Assembly (NCBI GenBank): GCA_937995495.1
Contig: CALKKA010000039.1
Span: 1 to 23,329, forward strand
Direction: 5' to 3'
Length of the DNA: 23,329 nucleotides
Source of the DNA: an uncultured Phycisphaerae bacterium
GTDB lineage: Bacteria > Planctomycetota > Phycisphaerae > Sedimentisphaerales > Anaerohalosphaeraceae
Positions 9,301 through 15,380 of the stretch are shown here, piece by piece. The stretch's first letter is position 1. The number at the start of each line of letters is the position of its first letter. The translations under genes and the position numbers were made by a program. The notes under the pieces were generated by a model. That model was given only the letters and a program-made list of their open reading frames with translations. It had not been told where the DNA came from and made no database searches.

Positions 9301-9604
9301 AAGCCTGGGAACGATTACTATTGCTTCGGCAGGCACCCGAACGCTGGATATCGTTCGTCGCGAGGACGGCTATATGATCGACCGTGTGGTTGTGACCCAG
9401 AATGCGGTTCCCAGCGGCACAGGACCCCCCGAGAGCGGTCGTGATTTTACTGCCACGATGGTCGAGTATGCGATCTTTGCCGGCTACTGGCAGCGGACCG
9501 ATTGCTCCGTTTCCAATGACGATTGCAGCGGCGCTGATATCAATAAAACTGGGGCGGTTGATATTATCGATTTACAACTGTTTGCCGAAAGATGGCTAAA
9601 TTGA
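6353..9604 (+). CDS. Secreted right-handed beta-helix protein with CBM6, FN3, CBM-like and dockerin-like domains
   Basis: The longest frame begins at a TTG (6341), but the ATG at 6353 opens straight into a signal peptide (MRLWKVSLLLMVIALAGACLGG), giving 1083 residues. Residues 20-70 (DIYVAKTGLDTNPGTAASPY...GDVVYIGQGVY) match the DUF1565-type cap of parallel beta-helices, and to about 600 there are N-rich coils (GSNNTVQNCEI, GTRLIGNTITRAGRDALQL, NTEIHHNWFHDAY, FSVHHNVVWNTEW). Residues about 621-760 are a CBM6 (GRIEAEAYN...GGYTIGFVTDGEWLSYTV). From about 764 come an FN3 domain, a CBM-like beta-sandwich (VCFEAEHYDG...GYMIDRVVV) and a dockerin-like tail with CSGADINKTGAVDIIDLQLF. Beta-helices of this kind include polysaccharide lyases and GH141/GH120-type hydrolases; the catalytic family is not resolved. 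It presumably acts outside the cell on algal polysaccharide. The C-terminal 320 residues are shared with the protein at 15381. Confidence 0.85.
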   Translation: MRLWKVSLLLMVIALAGACLGGDIYVAKTGLDTNPGTAASPYLTVSKAATVAVAGDVVYIGQGVYEETLTPANSGTSGNPIIFQSEPGDEVTITAMQTLSGWTLDAGSIYKTTVNWDLGQKNFVMNEGTPCDLARWPNNTDGDLWTQNALRNTGGSDGSVITDAYLDYAPGIPDLAWEDGGSLYFYGDSPGAGWLTWRRFITSSTSTRVTFDLETAAGSEWIRTEHAPADLGDFWLQGVKGALDFQNEWYFDVSGNTLYIQIPGGGAPADGQISMRKRDKTIDLGSKNYIEIRNLKVYGGEIEISGSNNKLYGVTSLYGNWHLGVATGGNAGSQSVYLAGSNNTVQNCEIGYGSGTGIWDFGSNNLITNSYIHDFDYLGDYDAAVMARSWAGGNGTRLIGNTITRAGRDALQLVTNNCEIAYNDISACALIADDCGLFYNTDGPRNTEIHHNWFHDAYSSGTKTKAAGIYLDNDSEGFSVHHNVVWNTEWTNIQMNLDCKDIDVFNNTFWNGSAVMGAWHAPGTSFTNVRVWNNLGDNDNWEPQSDLQNNLAMSTDPFIDSAIGDFRLNAATTPIDYGRIITGITDGYVGTAPDAGAYEYGDDDWVAGAIGLPYGGSPRTIPGRIEAEAYNLGNQRVAYYDTTAGNAGGLFRTDDVDIEARDGGYTIGFVTDGEWLSYTVNAASGLYDLRARVASIYASESFTVWLEGVQVATVTVPDTGDWATFQTVTVPDITIPDASDALLRIEFSCPSGGVNLNWIEFVDETDPPTPDPAEWASAPQTDGSTRISMTAATGSDISEPVEYYFEETSGNPGGSDSGWQTGPSYTDSDLDPDTEYTYRVQMRDALGNMTGWSGSASATTLPYLASDGPFLEVGGEVCFEAEHYDGLEARLDAPDTWTEDTVKSGAVGSYMWTADGQFTPNFGDYSDATRLFYEIDFTTLGSYTIYVRRWATDTSSDTVWAGLDGVGTGVVDNGKDYDQWIWKSLGTITIASAGTRTLDIVRREDGYMIDRVVVTQNAVPSGTGPPESGRDFTATMVEYAIFAGYWQRTDCSVSNDDCSGADINKTGAVDIIDLQLFAERWLN
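8642..9604 (+). repeat. C-terminal FN3/CBM-like/dockerin cassette, copy 1
   Basis: This segment is near-identical to 17364-18329 at both DNA and protein level (roughly 90% by eye in the blocks I compared). Homology begins abruptly at the codons for ETDPPTPDPAEWAS and runs to the stop codon. The other copy is one codon longer (VDTASRSDTV against ATDTSSDTV, near 9211-9230). Upstream, the two host proteins are unrelated. Confidence 0.9.
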
Positions 9605-9839
9605 ATATAATTATGCGCAATATGAAGCATAAAAGCAACGGGGCATTAAAAATAGATGTGTCCATGAAAAGTTAAAAAAAGAGTTTCAGTAATAAAAAAC
9701 GCTGTTTTATGGGAAATATTGTAAATTTTAGCCCTTAAAATAACGAAAGCTGATGGTTCTTCACCGCACCCAAAACAGAGTTTTTTAGCGGGAAAAAAAG
9801 GCGTAAAATAAAGATGTATTTACGCGATATGAGGTTGTT

Positions 9840-9867
9840 TTGCTGCGTATAAAACCCGTAATATACT
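9840..9867 (+). promoter_or_regulatory. Possible promoter for the pseudopilin operon
   Basis: TTGCTG (9840-9845) and TATACT (9862-9867) are 16 bases apart. The -10 is good, but the -35 matches only at TTG. The TATACTATG string is identical to that in the promoter candidate at 6112-6120. The leader to the ATG at 9951 would be about 75 nt. Confidence 0.35.
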
Positions 9868-9950
9868 ATGAACTTACGAACGATCAGGTCGGTATATTAA
9901 ATAGAATGGATAATGTGGGGTACAGAAGCATGATTGGACAGGTCAAAAAA

Positions 9951-10862
9951 ATGACAGAGTTGAAGATTTCCAGAGTCTGTTTGGGGTTTACGCTCATTGA
10001 ATTGCTCGTGGTCATCTCGATCATCGCCCTGCTCCTTTCGATTATCGTCCCCTCATTGGGTAATGCCAAAGAAGCGGCCCGCTCCGTTCTCTGTAAATCA
10101 AATCTTAAGCAGATCTCGACAGGCGCCAATCTCTGGTCATACGACAATGATGATTGGACCGTTGCCGCCACGTGGTTTTATTATCGTGAAATTTCCGGCG
10201 ACAGCGGGGTTGAAGGGAAGTGGCCCGGTTCCATTGAGCCTTATACAAATTCAGCGTTAACAACGGATCACGAACACCATAACAAAAGTGCGGGTTTTAA
10301 GCCGACACTTTATTCGTGTCCCTCGCTGAGTAAAAAGAGAGCACAGACGATGTTACGGGAGATCTACCCGAATTATACCCAGGAAGAGCTTGACGGGGCA
10401 TGGTTCCTGGATCTTCCAACCCAGCAATACAAGGCCTATGCGGCGAATGGATATGCGATGACGGCGTATGCGGACGAGACCACTGCCCTGGGTTCCAGTT
10501 CAAGGCTGCGGGGAGGGGATCAGTGGAGTTTCAATGGCACTGACTATGGCGTATGGAAAGATCATGGCAGCATGAAGCTTTCAACTATTCGATCGCCGGG
10601 CAGCTATATGGCCTTCATGGACCACACAGGGTTTTGGGTTAAACAGGATGGATACAGTAATGAGGGGGCATCAAACCTTTTTTATGGCCCCGATTTTGAT
10701 CAAGCAGAAGCGAATACTCAGTATTACAATGTTTGGCGCTGGCACAAAGATAATAAACAGGCCAACATGGTGTTCTTTGATGGGCATGTGGGAGTCACTC
10801 CCAATAATTTCAAGGAACGGACAACCCAGATGTTGGGTGGCGGTTTTGTAAATAATAGGTAA
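9951..10862 (+). CDS. Type IV pseudopilin-like protein (prepilin N-methylation motif, H-Xn-DG family)
   Basis: The frame is open from a TTG at 9840, but the ATG at 9951 gives the expected short leader MTELKISRVCLG before the prepilin peptidase site G|FTLIELLVVISIIALLLSIIVPSL, the classical class III signal and N-terminal helix. ACAGG at 9938-9942 can serve as ribosome binding site. The 303-residue product then has NAKEAARSVLCKSNLKQISTGANLWSYDNDD, as in planctomycete DUF1559-type proteins, and ends with WHKDNKQANMVFFDGHVG. This is the H-X9-DG box of that family, though here 11 residues separate H from DG. These proteins are assumed to be type II secretion-like pseudopilins; the role of individual paralogues is unknown. 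It lies 57 bases upstream of the beta-solenoid gene with no terminator between, so the two are likely one operon. Confidence 0.85.
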   Translation: MTELKISRVCLGFTLIELLVVISIIALLLSIIVPSLGNAKEAARSVLCKSNLKQISTGANLWSYDNDDWTVAATWFYYREISGDSGVEGKWPGSIEPYTNSALTTDHEHHNKSAGFKPTLYSCPSLSKKRAQTMLREIYPNYTQEELDGAWFLDLPTQQYKAYAANGYAMTAYADETTALGSSSRLRGGDQWSFNGTDYGVWKDHGSMKLSTIRSPGSYMAFMDHTGFWVKQDGYSNEGASNLFYGPDFDQAEANTQYYNVWRWHKDNKQANMVFFDGHVGVTPNNFKERTTQMLGGGFVNNR

Positions 10863-10919
10863 ACATTAGGTGTGATGAAATATAGGTGGGATTCAAAATA
10901 TTTTGAAAGGTGTAGCGTG

Positions 10920-13900
10920 ATGAGAAAGTTATTATTTTGTCTAGTGCTTATGTGTATAGTTTCGGTGGATGCCGTTGCTGTTATCAATTGGGATGGAGGT
11001 GCTCCGGACGATCTTTGGAGCAACGCTTTAAACTGGGACCCCAATCAGGTGCCAACGCTGTCAGATGATGTAGGGATTTTCGGATATATCTCAGGCACCA
11101 ATCCTGATGTAGAGATTGATGCCGTCACAACAGCACAATTCTTTAAGAAATGCACAGTTGGCAACAATTCAACTGTGACGATCAATGGAGGTTCACTTCT
11201 TGCGTCAGTGCCTGCGGACCCCAATTTTGCCTGGGAGCGTGAGATCAATGTCGCTGTCGGGTTCTCTACGGGTTATGGCACCCTGAATGTTAACGGTGGC
11301 ACGGTGCAATCGTTCGATTTGAATATTGCCTCATCCGACGGTGCAGCAGTCGGCCTGGTTGAAATGACCGATGGTGTCCTGGATGTTGCAGACCTGAGCA
11401 TCGCCTCAGGAGCTGGCAACCAGGGAACCTTGAACATCAGCGGCGGATTGATCGATGCGTCATGGCGCTTACGGCTGAACGGAAACAGCCATGCGGATGC
11501 CGCTGCCGTTGTCAATATCACCGGTGGCGAGGTGGCTGTCGCCCAGGAACTTGTATTTGGAAGCGCGGGGACCGCTGTGGTCAATATCACAGATGGTGTC
11601 TTAAGCATGTCCGGTGACAAGACAGCACAGATCCAATCGTTCATTGATTCCGGCAATATCGTCTTTTTTGCAGATGGATCCTATGTATCGGATCCGGCGG
11701 CTATTTACACACTGGCATATGATGGCATCGATACAACAACTCTGACGGCGTATTTGTATGGTGGGGCCGAGCCAGTGTATTCGATCACAGAAGTCATCAA
11801 TGACCCGGCCAACGCAGGCTTTCCTAACTCACTCGTTATTTATGGTGCCGATGATGAAGTTGAATCACCGGTCACACTTGCCTCCGGCTACACATGGGGC
11901 GGCTGGGCTGAGCCCAATGATGGTTCATGGCCACCCCCCGACCCGGTCTATGGTTCATATCCAAAGATCCATATACAGACGTTGAATCCAGGTGTGACTG
12001 ACGAAAAGATATTGGCATTTTCACAAGCGACGCGTGATACCGGCTCCTATGTCTATACCATCTTCTCTGAACAGGGCAATAAATTCTATACCCAGTACGT
12101 TCCCAATCTGGACCAGGGAACGGTGGAACTTGACATGGAAACCACAGGGGGCACGATGGACCTGCGTTTGATTATTCGGGATGCGGACGACGACTGGTAT
12201 GTGTCCAGCGTCGCTGCCGCAGGGGTTTGGTCTGGAAATCCCATCACAGAGCCGATCGATGTTTCTACATTAGCCTGGGGACTGGTCACCGATCCCAATG
12301 TGGTGGCTGATATGGATGATCTGTCCGGCCCCCTTGGCCCGGGAGCGCTCGAAGACAATTTCGACCCGTTCGGCGGCGATGACCCCAATTTCGCCAGGCT
12401 CACCGGCGGAGGCCTGTACCTTGATAATGTTTCAAGTCCAAACGAAGGGAATGTGAGAGTCCGCTCGATCACCTGGACCGGTTATATCGAGCCGGTTGAA
12501 AACGCTCTAGTCTCGGTAGACTTCACCCAACAGCCGGCCGCAGCGACTGTTTACCACATAGACCCGTTGCAGGAAACCCCGCAGCAGCTTTCAAGCAACA
12601 ACTTTCCGGTTGGCGGTTGGGCTCCCGAAGGGGATCCAAATAACGTTGGCTGGAATTGGCATACGATTTTCTTTAACGAATTGTGGCCAGGTGAAACTCG
12701 CCTTAGTTTTCATGACAGAGCGCGTACCAATGGCGCCTACTGCTATACCATCTTTTCACAGATCGGCACGGGTACACATACACAGTATGTACCGAACATG
12801 AGTCTTGGCACGGTTGCGATTAAAGAAGTATTTGCAGCAACAGGGAACACCCAGGACCTGCGTTTGATCGTTAGAGACGGTGCTGGTAACTGGTATCTGT
12901 CAAATGTAGCGGCTGATGACATTGGGTCAGATCCAGAAGCAAATCTGCCGCCGATCGATGTCGGTTCATTGACATGGCAGGCGGTTGACGCCGCTGCCCA
13001 GACGAACATGAACGAGATGGCAGCGGACAGCGGACCGGGCGTGTTGCTGTCTGACCCCGGTGCACCGACCGTCACACCTGATCTGTCTCAGGTGACCGGT
13101 ATCGGCCTGTACCTGGAAGATGTCGCGAATTCGGAAACGGGTGTCATCCGCATTGGAGAGATCAATGTCTCTGGTTACGTACCGCCTGCGGCGGTATCAG
13201 AGGTTGTACAGGACCTCCATAACGGTTCTGGGACGATCTTTAACTCCTACACCGATACAGAATTGACAGCGACCAATGCCGTCGGTGGGTATCCTTGGGG
13301 CGGCTGGGGTACGACTTCCACAACAGAAACCTGGTATGGGATTAGTCTGCCCGCCGGCAATGGACTCTCGTTCGTGATGGATAACCATTTGGGCGCCTAT
13401 GCCTATACCATTTTCTCTTCCACGGGCAATGGCAGTCCGACCGAAGTGGTGGATGAACTGACATCGGTCAGGGTTCTCTTTCAGGCGTTGGCTGACCCCA
13501 CAGATTTTCGTCTGCTGATCCGAAACGTGACGGGCCAGTGGTATATTTCAAGTATTCCGGCAGAACTTTCTGGCGCTGTTTATGATCCAACTTGGAATCC
13601 GGCCCCAGTGGATGTATCAAATCTGACATGGTATGCAATCGACCCGGCTGTCCAGGACGATATGAACGCAATGGACGGCGGTGACGGCGGTCCTGGCGCC
13701 ATTGTTCCGGGTGCCGTTGTGGATCCGACACCTCTGACGAATATCACCGGTGGCGGGATTGTTTACGATGCGGGTAATACGAATACGAATACCATCGTCC
13801 GTATTTGGGAAATGAGCTGGAATGGTCTGCCGACGCATTGCGGCGATGTTGGGACGGTGATGCCCGGCGATATCACGGGCAACTGTTATGCTGATATCGA

Positions 13901-14027
13901 TGACCTCTTGGCCATTGCGGCGGGCTGGATCACCCCCTATGACCTGAACACCTTTGCGGATCTGGCGAACGTATGGCTCAGCTGTACCGAACCGACGGAC
14001 GTCAATTGTGGTCTGTATTTTCCGTAA
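10920..14027 (+). CDS. Large secreted beta-solenoid protein with three tandem modules and dockerin-like tail
   Basis: I chose the ATG at 10920 (GAAAGG at 10905-10910 upstream; signal peptide MRKLLFCLVLMCIVSVDAVA) over the GTG at 10872, giving 1035 residues. Residues about 20-270 form a beta-solenoid of the planctomycete autotransporter-like type: INWDGGAPDDLWSNALNW, then repeats GTLNVNGGTV, GLVEMTDGVL, GTLNISGGLI, AVVNITGGEV, AVVNITDGVL. Residues about 287-972 hold three diverged copies of a 210-235-residue module. The C-terminus (GDITGNCYADIDDLLAIAAGWI...DLNTFADLANVWLSC) is a two-helix dockerin-like tail with an EF-hand-like loop. No catalytic motif was recognised, so it is probably a surface-structural or glycan-binding protein. 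It follows the pseudopilin gene by 57 bases and is closed by the terminator at 14046. The name of the triplicated module is not known to me. Confidence 0.8.
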   Translation: MRKLLFCLVLMCIVSVDAVAVINWDGGAPDDLWSNALNWDPNQVPTLSDDVGIFGYISGTNPDVEIDAVTTAQFFKKCTVGNNSTVTINGGSLLASVPADPNFAWEREINVAVGFSTGYGTLNVNGGTVQSFDLNIASSDGAAVGLVEMTDGVLDVADLSIASGAGNQGTLNISGGLIDASWRLRLNGNSHADAAAVVNITGGEVAVAQELVFGSAGTAVVNITDGVLSMSGDKTAQIQSFIDSGNIVFFADGSYVSDPAAIYTLAYDGIDTTTLTAYLYGGAEPVYSITEVINDPANAGFPNSLVIYGADDEVESPVTLASGYTWGGWAEPNDGSWPPPDPVYGSYPKIHIQTLNPGVTDEKILAFSQATRDTGSYVYTIFSEQGNKFYTQYVPNLDQGTVELDMETTGGTMDLRLIIRDADDDWYVSSVAAAGVWSGNPITEPIDVSTLAWGLVTDPNVVADMDDLSGPLGPGALEDNFDPFGGDDPNFARLTGGGLYLDNVSSPNEGNVRVRSITWTGYIEPVENALVSVDFTQQPAAATVYHIDPLQETPQQLSSNNFPVGGWAPEGDPNNVGWNWHTIFFNELWPGETRLSFHDRARTNGAYCYTIFSQIGTGTHTQYVPNMSLGTVAIKEVFAATGNTQDLRLIVRDGAGNWYLSNVAADDIGSDPEANLPPIDVGSLTWQAVDAAAQTNMNEMAADSGPGVLLSDPGAPTVTPDLSQVTGIGLYLEDVANSETGVIRIGEINVSGYVPPAAVSEVVQDLHNGSGTIFNSYTDTELTATNAVGGYPWGGWGTTSTTETWYGISLPAGNGLSFVMDNHLGAYAYTIFSSTGNGSPTEVVDELTSVRVLFQALADPTDFRLLIRNVTGQWYISSIPAELSGAVYDPTWNPAPVDVSNLTWYAIDPAVQDDMNAMDGGDGGPGAIVPGAVVDPTPLTNITGGGIVYDAGNTNTNTIVRIWEMSWNGLPTHCGDVGTVMPGDITGNCYADIDDLLAIAAGWITPYDLNTFADLANVWLSCTEPTDVNCGLYFP
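11778..13836 (+). repeat. Three tandem copies of an approximately 215-residue module within one protein
   Basis: Copies lie at about 11778-12486, 12543-13179 and 13194-13836. All three share, in the same order, GGW; a Y.YTIFS strand (YVYTIFSEQG, YCYTIFSQIG, YAYTIFSSTG); D(L/F)RL(I/L)(I/V)R followed by WY(V/L/I)S; P(I/V)DVSxLxW; an M..M...GPG loop; TGxGLYL or its equivalent; and a closing VRI..I...GY strand. Protein similarity is clear and DNA similarity weak, so the duplications are old. The pattern suggests a beta-sandwich, possibly glycan-binding. Confidence 0.8.
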
Positions 14028-14045
14028 TCAGTAACGTATGATTTC

Positions 14046-14078
14046 AGCAGGCCCGCGGGGTTCTGTGGGCCTGCTTTT
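14046..14078 (+). terminator. Rho-independent terminator after the beta-solenoid gene
   Basis: AGCAGGCCC (14046-14054) pairs perfectly with GGGCCTGCT (14067-14075) around a 12-base loop, and TTTT follows (14075-14078). It begins 18 bases past the stop codon at 14025-14027. Confidence 0.8.
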
Positions 14079-14134
14079 AACACCTCTGTTATAGGGCGTG
14101 TCGCAAAAAGAGGAATAAGAAACGCGTTTTGATG

Positions 14135-14164
14135 TTGAATGCGAAGTCCTTTTTTTGGTAGAAT
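14135..14164 (+). promoter_or_regulatory. Possible promoter for the PEP-CTERM gene
   Basis: TTGAAT (14135-14140) and TAGAAT (14159-14164) are 18 bases apart, matching the sigma70 consensus at four and five of six positions. It lies after the preceding terminator, and the leader to the ATG at 14353 would be about 180 nt. That leader contains a 6-bp hairpin, TTTCGC (14209-14214) with GCGAAA (14221-14226), of unknown significance. Confidence 0.35.
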
Positions 14165-14352
14165 ACATGAGTAGAGTTTTGTGTTATCGCTGTACCGTGT
14201 AGTGTGTATTTCGCTTGGAGGCGAAAAGTGATGGAAAGATAGATGCAGTGGTGTTTGTCGCAGTTTTTTCATCTCATATTCCCCTCCGGTAGATGTTTAA
14301 TCGTAGAAATTGAAAAAAACTTTTTTAACTTTGTTTCGTGGAGGATCGAAAG

Positions 14353-15156
14353 ATGAAAAGAACACTTTTAGTAATGGCCCTTGCTGCTGTGTTGGCAGCG
14401 AGTGCTTCAGCGGGTACTGTCACACACGACTTCGAGTCATTCACCAACGGGCAGGTCGTATTAGGAAACGGATGGAATTCTAATGCCGGATGGGACGCCT
14501 GGTGGGCTTACGAGGGTAACGGTGTCGATGGCTCAAAGGGAGCCACAAACCCGGCATCTAATTGGTACAAACTTGTTACCGCAGATGGCGTAGCGGCACC
14601 GACTGCTGTTGGCGAATTTGTTACTTTTGAATCCAGTTTAAAATTTAGCGTTGGCAGCGGGACTGGCTATACCAACGCATATGGCTGGAATCTCGGTCTT
14701 ATCAGTGAAAACACTGGGGCCGGTGGCGGAGTCGATGCATCATTCACACGCAGAGCCGATGGTTTCTATGGCTTCGCTACGGTTGGTGAACAGGCTTGGC
14801 AGTGGGCCGGATGGCAATCTCATTCTTCGTTGGGTATGGCCGGCGTAACTGATTCATCAAGCGACTGGATCGGACAGAGAGTCACCGTCACTATGGCTGC
14901 TTCCGGTTACGACGTTCTGAACGAACTGATCGGTATCGATGGTTCTGTATTAGCCAGTGCATTGAATGCTGGTCAGGCGTTGCCAACATTGGCAGGGGCA
15001 TCGACATGGTATGGCAAGGTCCACACACAAGATATGGGTGCTGCAGGCATGACTTATCTTAGTATGGATAATGTCGTTTTGACGAACGAGATCCCGGAGC
15101 CGGCATCAATGGCATTACTGGGGTTGGGTGCGCTGCTGCTTCGCAGAAAAAAATAA
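14353..15156 (+). CDS. PEP-CTERM sorting-signal protein
   Basis: The start is the ATG at 14353, with a consensus GGAGG at 14340-14344 eight bases upstream; the in-frame GTG at 14338 is part of that site's context. The 267-residue product has a Sec signal peptide (MKRTLLVMALAAVLAASASAG) and ends in EIPEPASMALLGLGALLLRRKK, that is, PEP motif, transmembrane helix and basic tail. This is the signal for exosortase/archaeosortase-type processing at the cell envelope. The approximately 220-residue middle is rich in G, S, W and T, starts VTHDFESFTNGQVVLGNGW and ends with MTYLSMDNVVLTNE, a jelly-roll-like layout common in this class; no enzyme motif is visible. No exosortase gene is in the window. It is monocistronic: terminators flank it on both sides. 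Its role beyond surface localisation is unknown. Confidence 0.85.
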   Translation: MKRTLLVMALAAVLAASASAGTVTHDFESFTNGQVVLGNGWNSNAGWDAWWAYEGNGVDGSKGATNPASNWYKLVTADGVAAPTAVGEFVTFESSLKFSVGSGTGYTNAYGWNLGLISENTGAGGGVDASFTRRADGFYGFATVGEQAWQWAGWQSHSSLGMAGVTDSSSDWIGQRVTVTMAASGYDVLNELIGIDGSVLASALNAGQALPTLAGASTWYGKVHTQDMGAAGMTYLSMDNVVLTNEIPEPASMALLGLGALLLRRKK

Positions 15157-15193
15157 TCGCGTCAATATAAGCGATGATGGAAATGAAACACAA

Positions 15194-15244
15194 AAAGTCC
15201 CGCACGACGGAGAGAGAGCGGAGTGCGGGACTTTCTCTATTTTG
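15194..15244 (+). terminator. Rho-independent terminator after the PEP-CTERM gene
   Basis: AAAGTCCCGCAC (15194-15205) is perfectly complementary to GTGCGGGACTTT (15223-15234) with a 17-base purine-rich loop; a T-rich tail follows (CTCTATTTT, to 15243). It begins 38 bases after the stop codon. The A-rich left flank means it could also work in reverse, though no minus-strand gene ends here. Confidence 0.8.
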
Positions 15245-15380
15245 AGCTTGATTCAGGCGTCCTGAAAATGCTGTCATGGCATGCATCAGTAAAATGGGGT
15301 TCTTGGCAAGGTGTCACCGTAAAAGTAGTTTTTTGGGTTATAAAGTGACAACAGAGTGTTCAGTCTAATCAACAGGGAGT

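Noticed and set aside
12086..12472. 128-codon minus-strand ORF inside the beta-solenoid gene
   Set aside because: It mirrors a well-supported repeat module on the other strand and shows no independent motif.
13837..14027. Cellulosome membership based on dockerin-like tails
   Set aside because: No cohesin or scaffoldin is visible and the tail type is common on secreted proteins of this bacterial class; kept as a question rather than a call.
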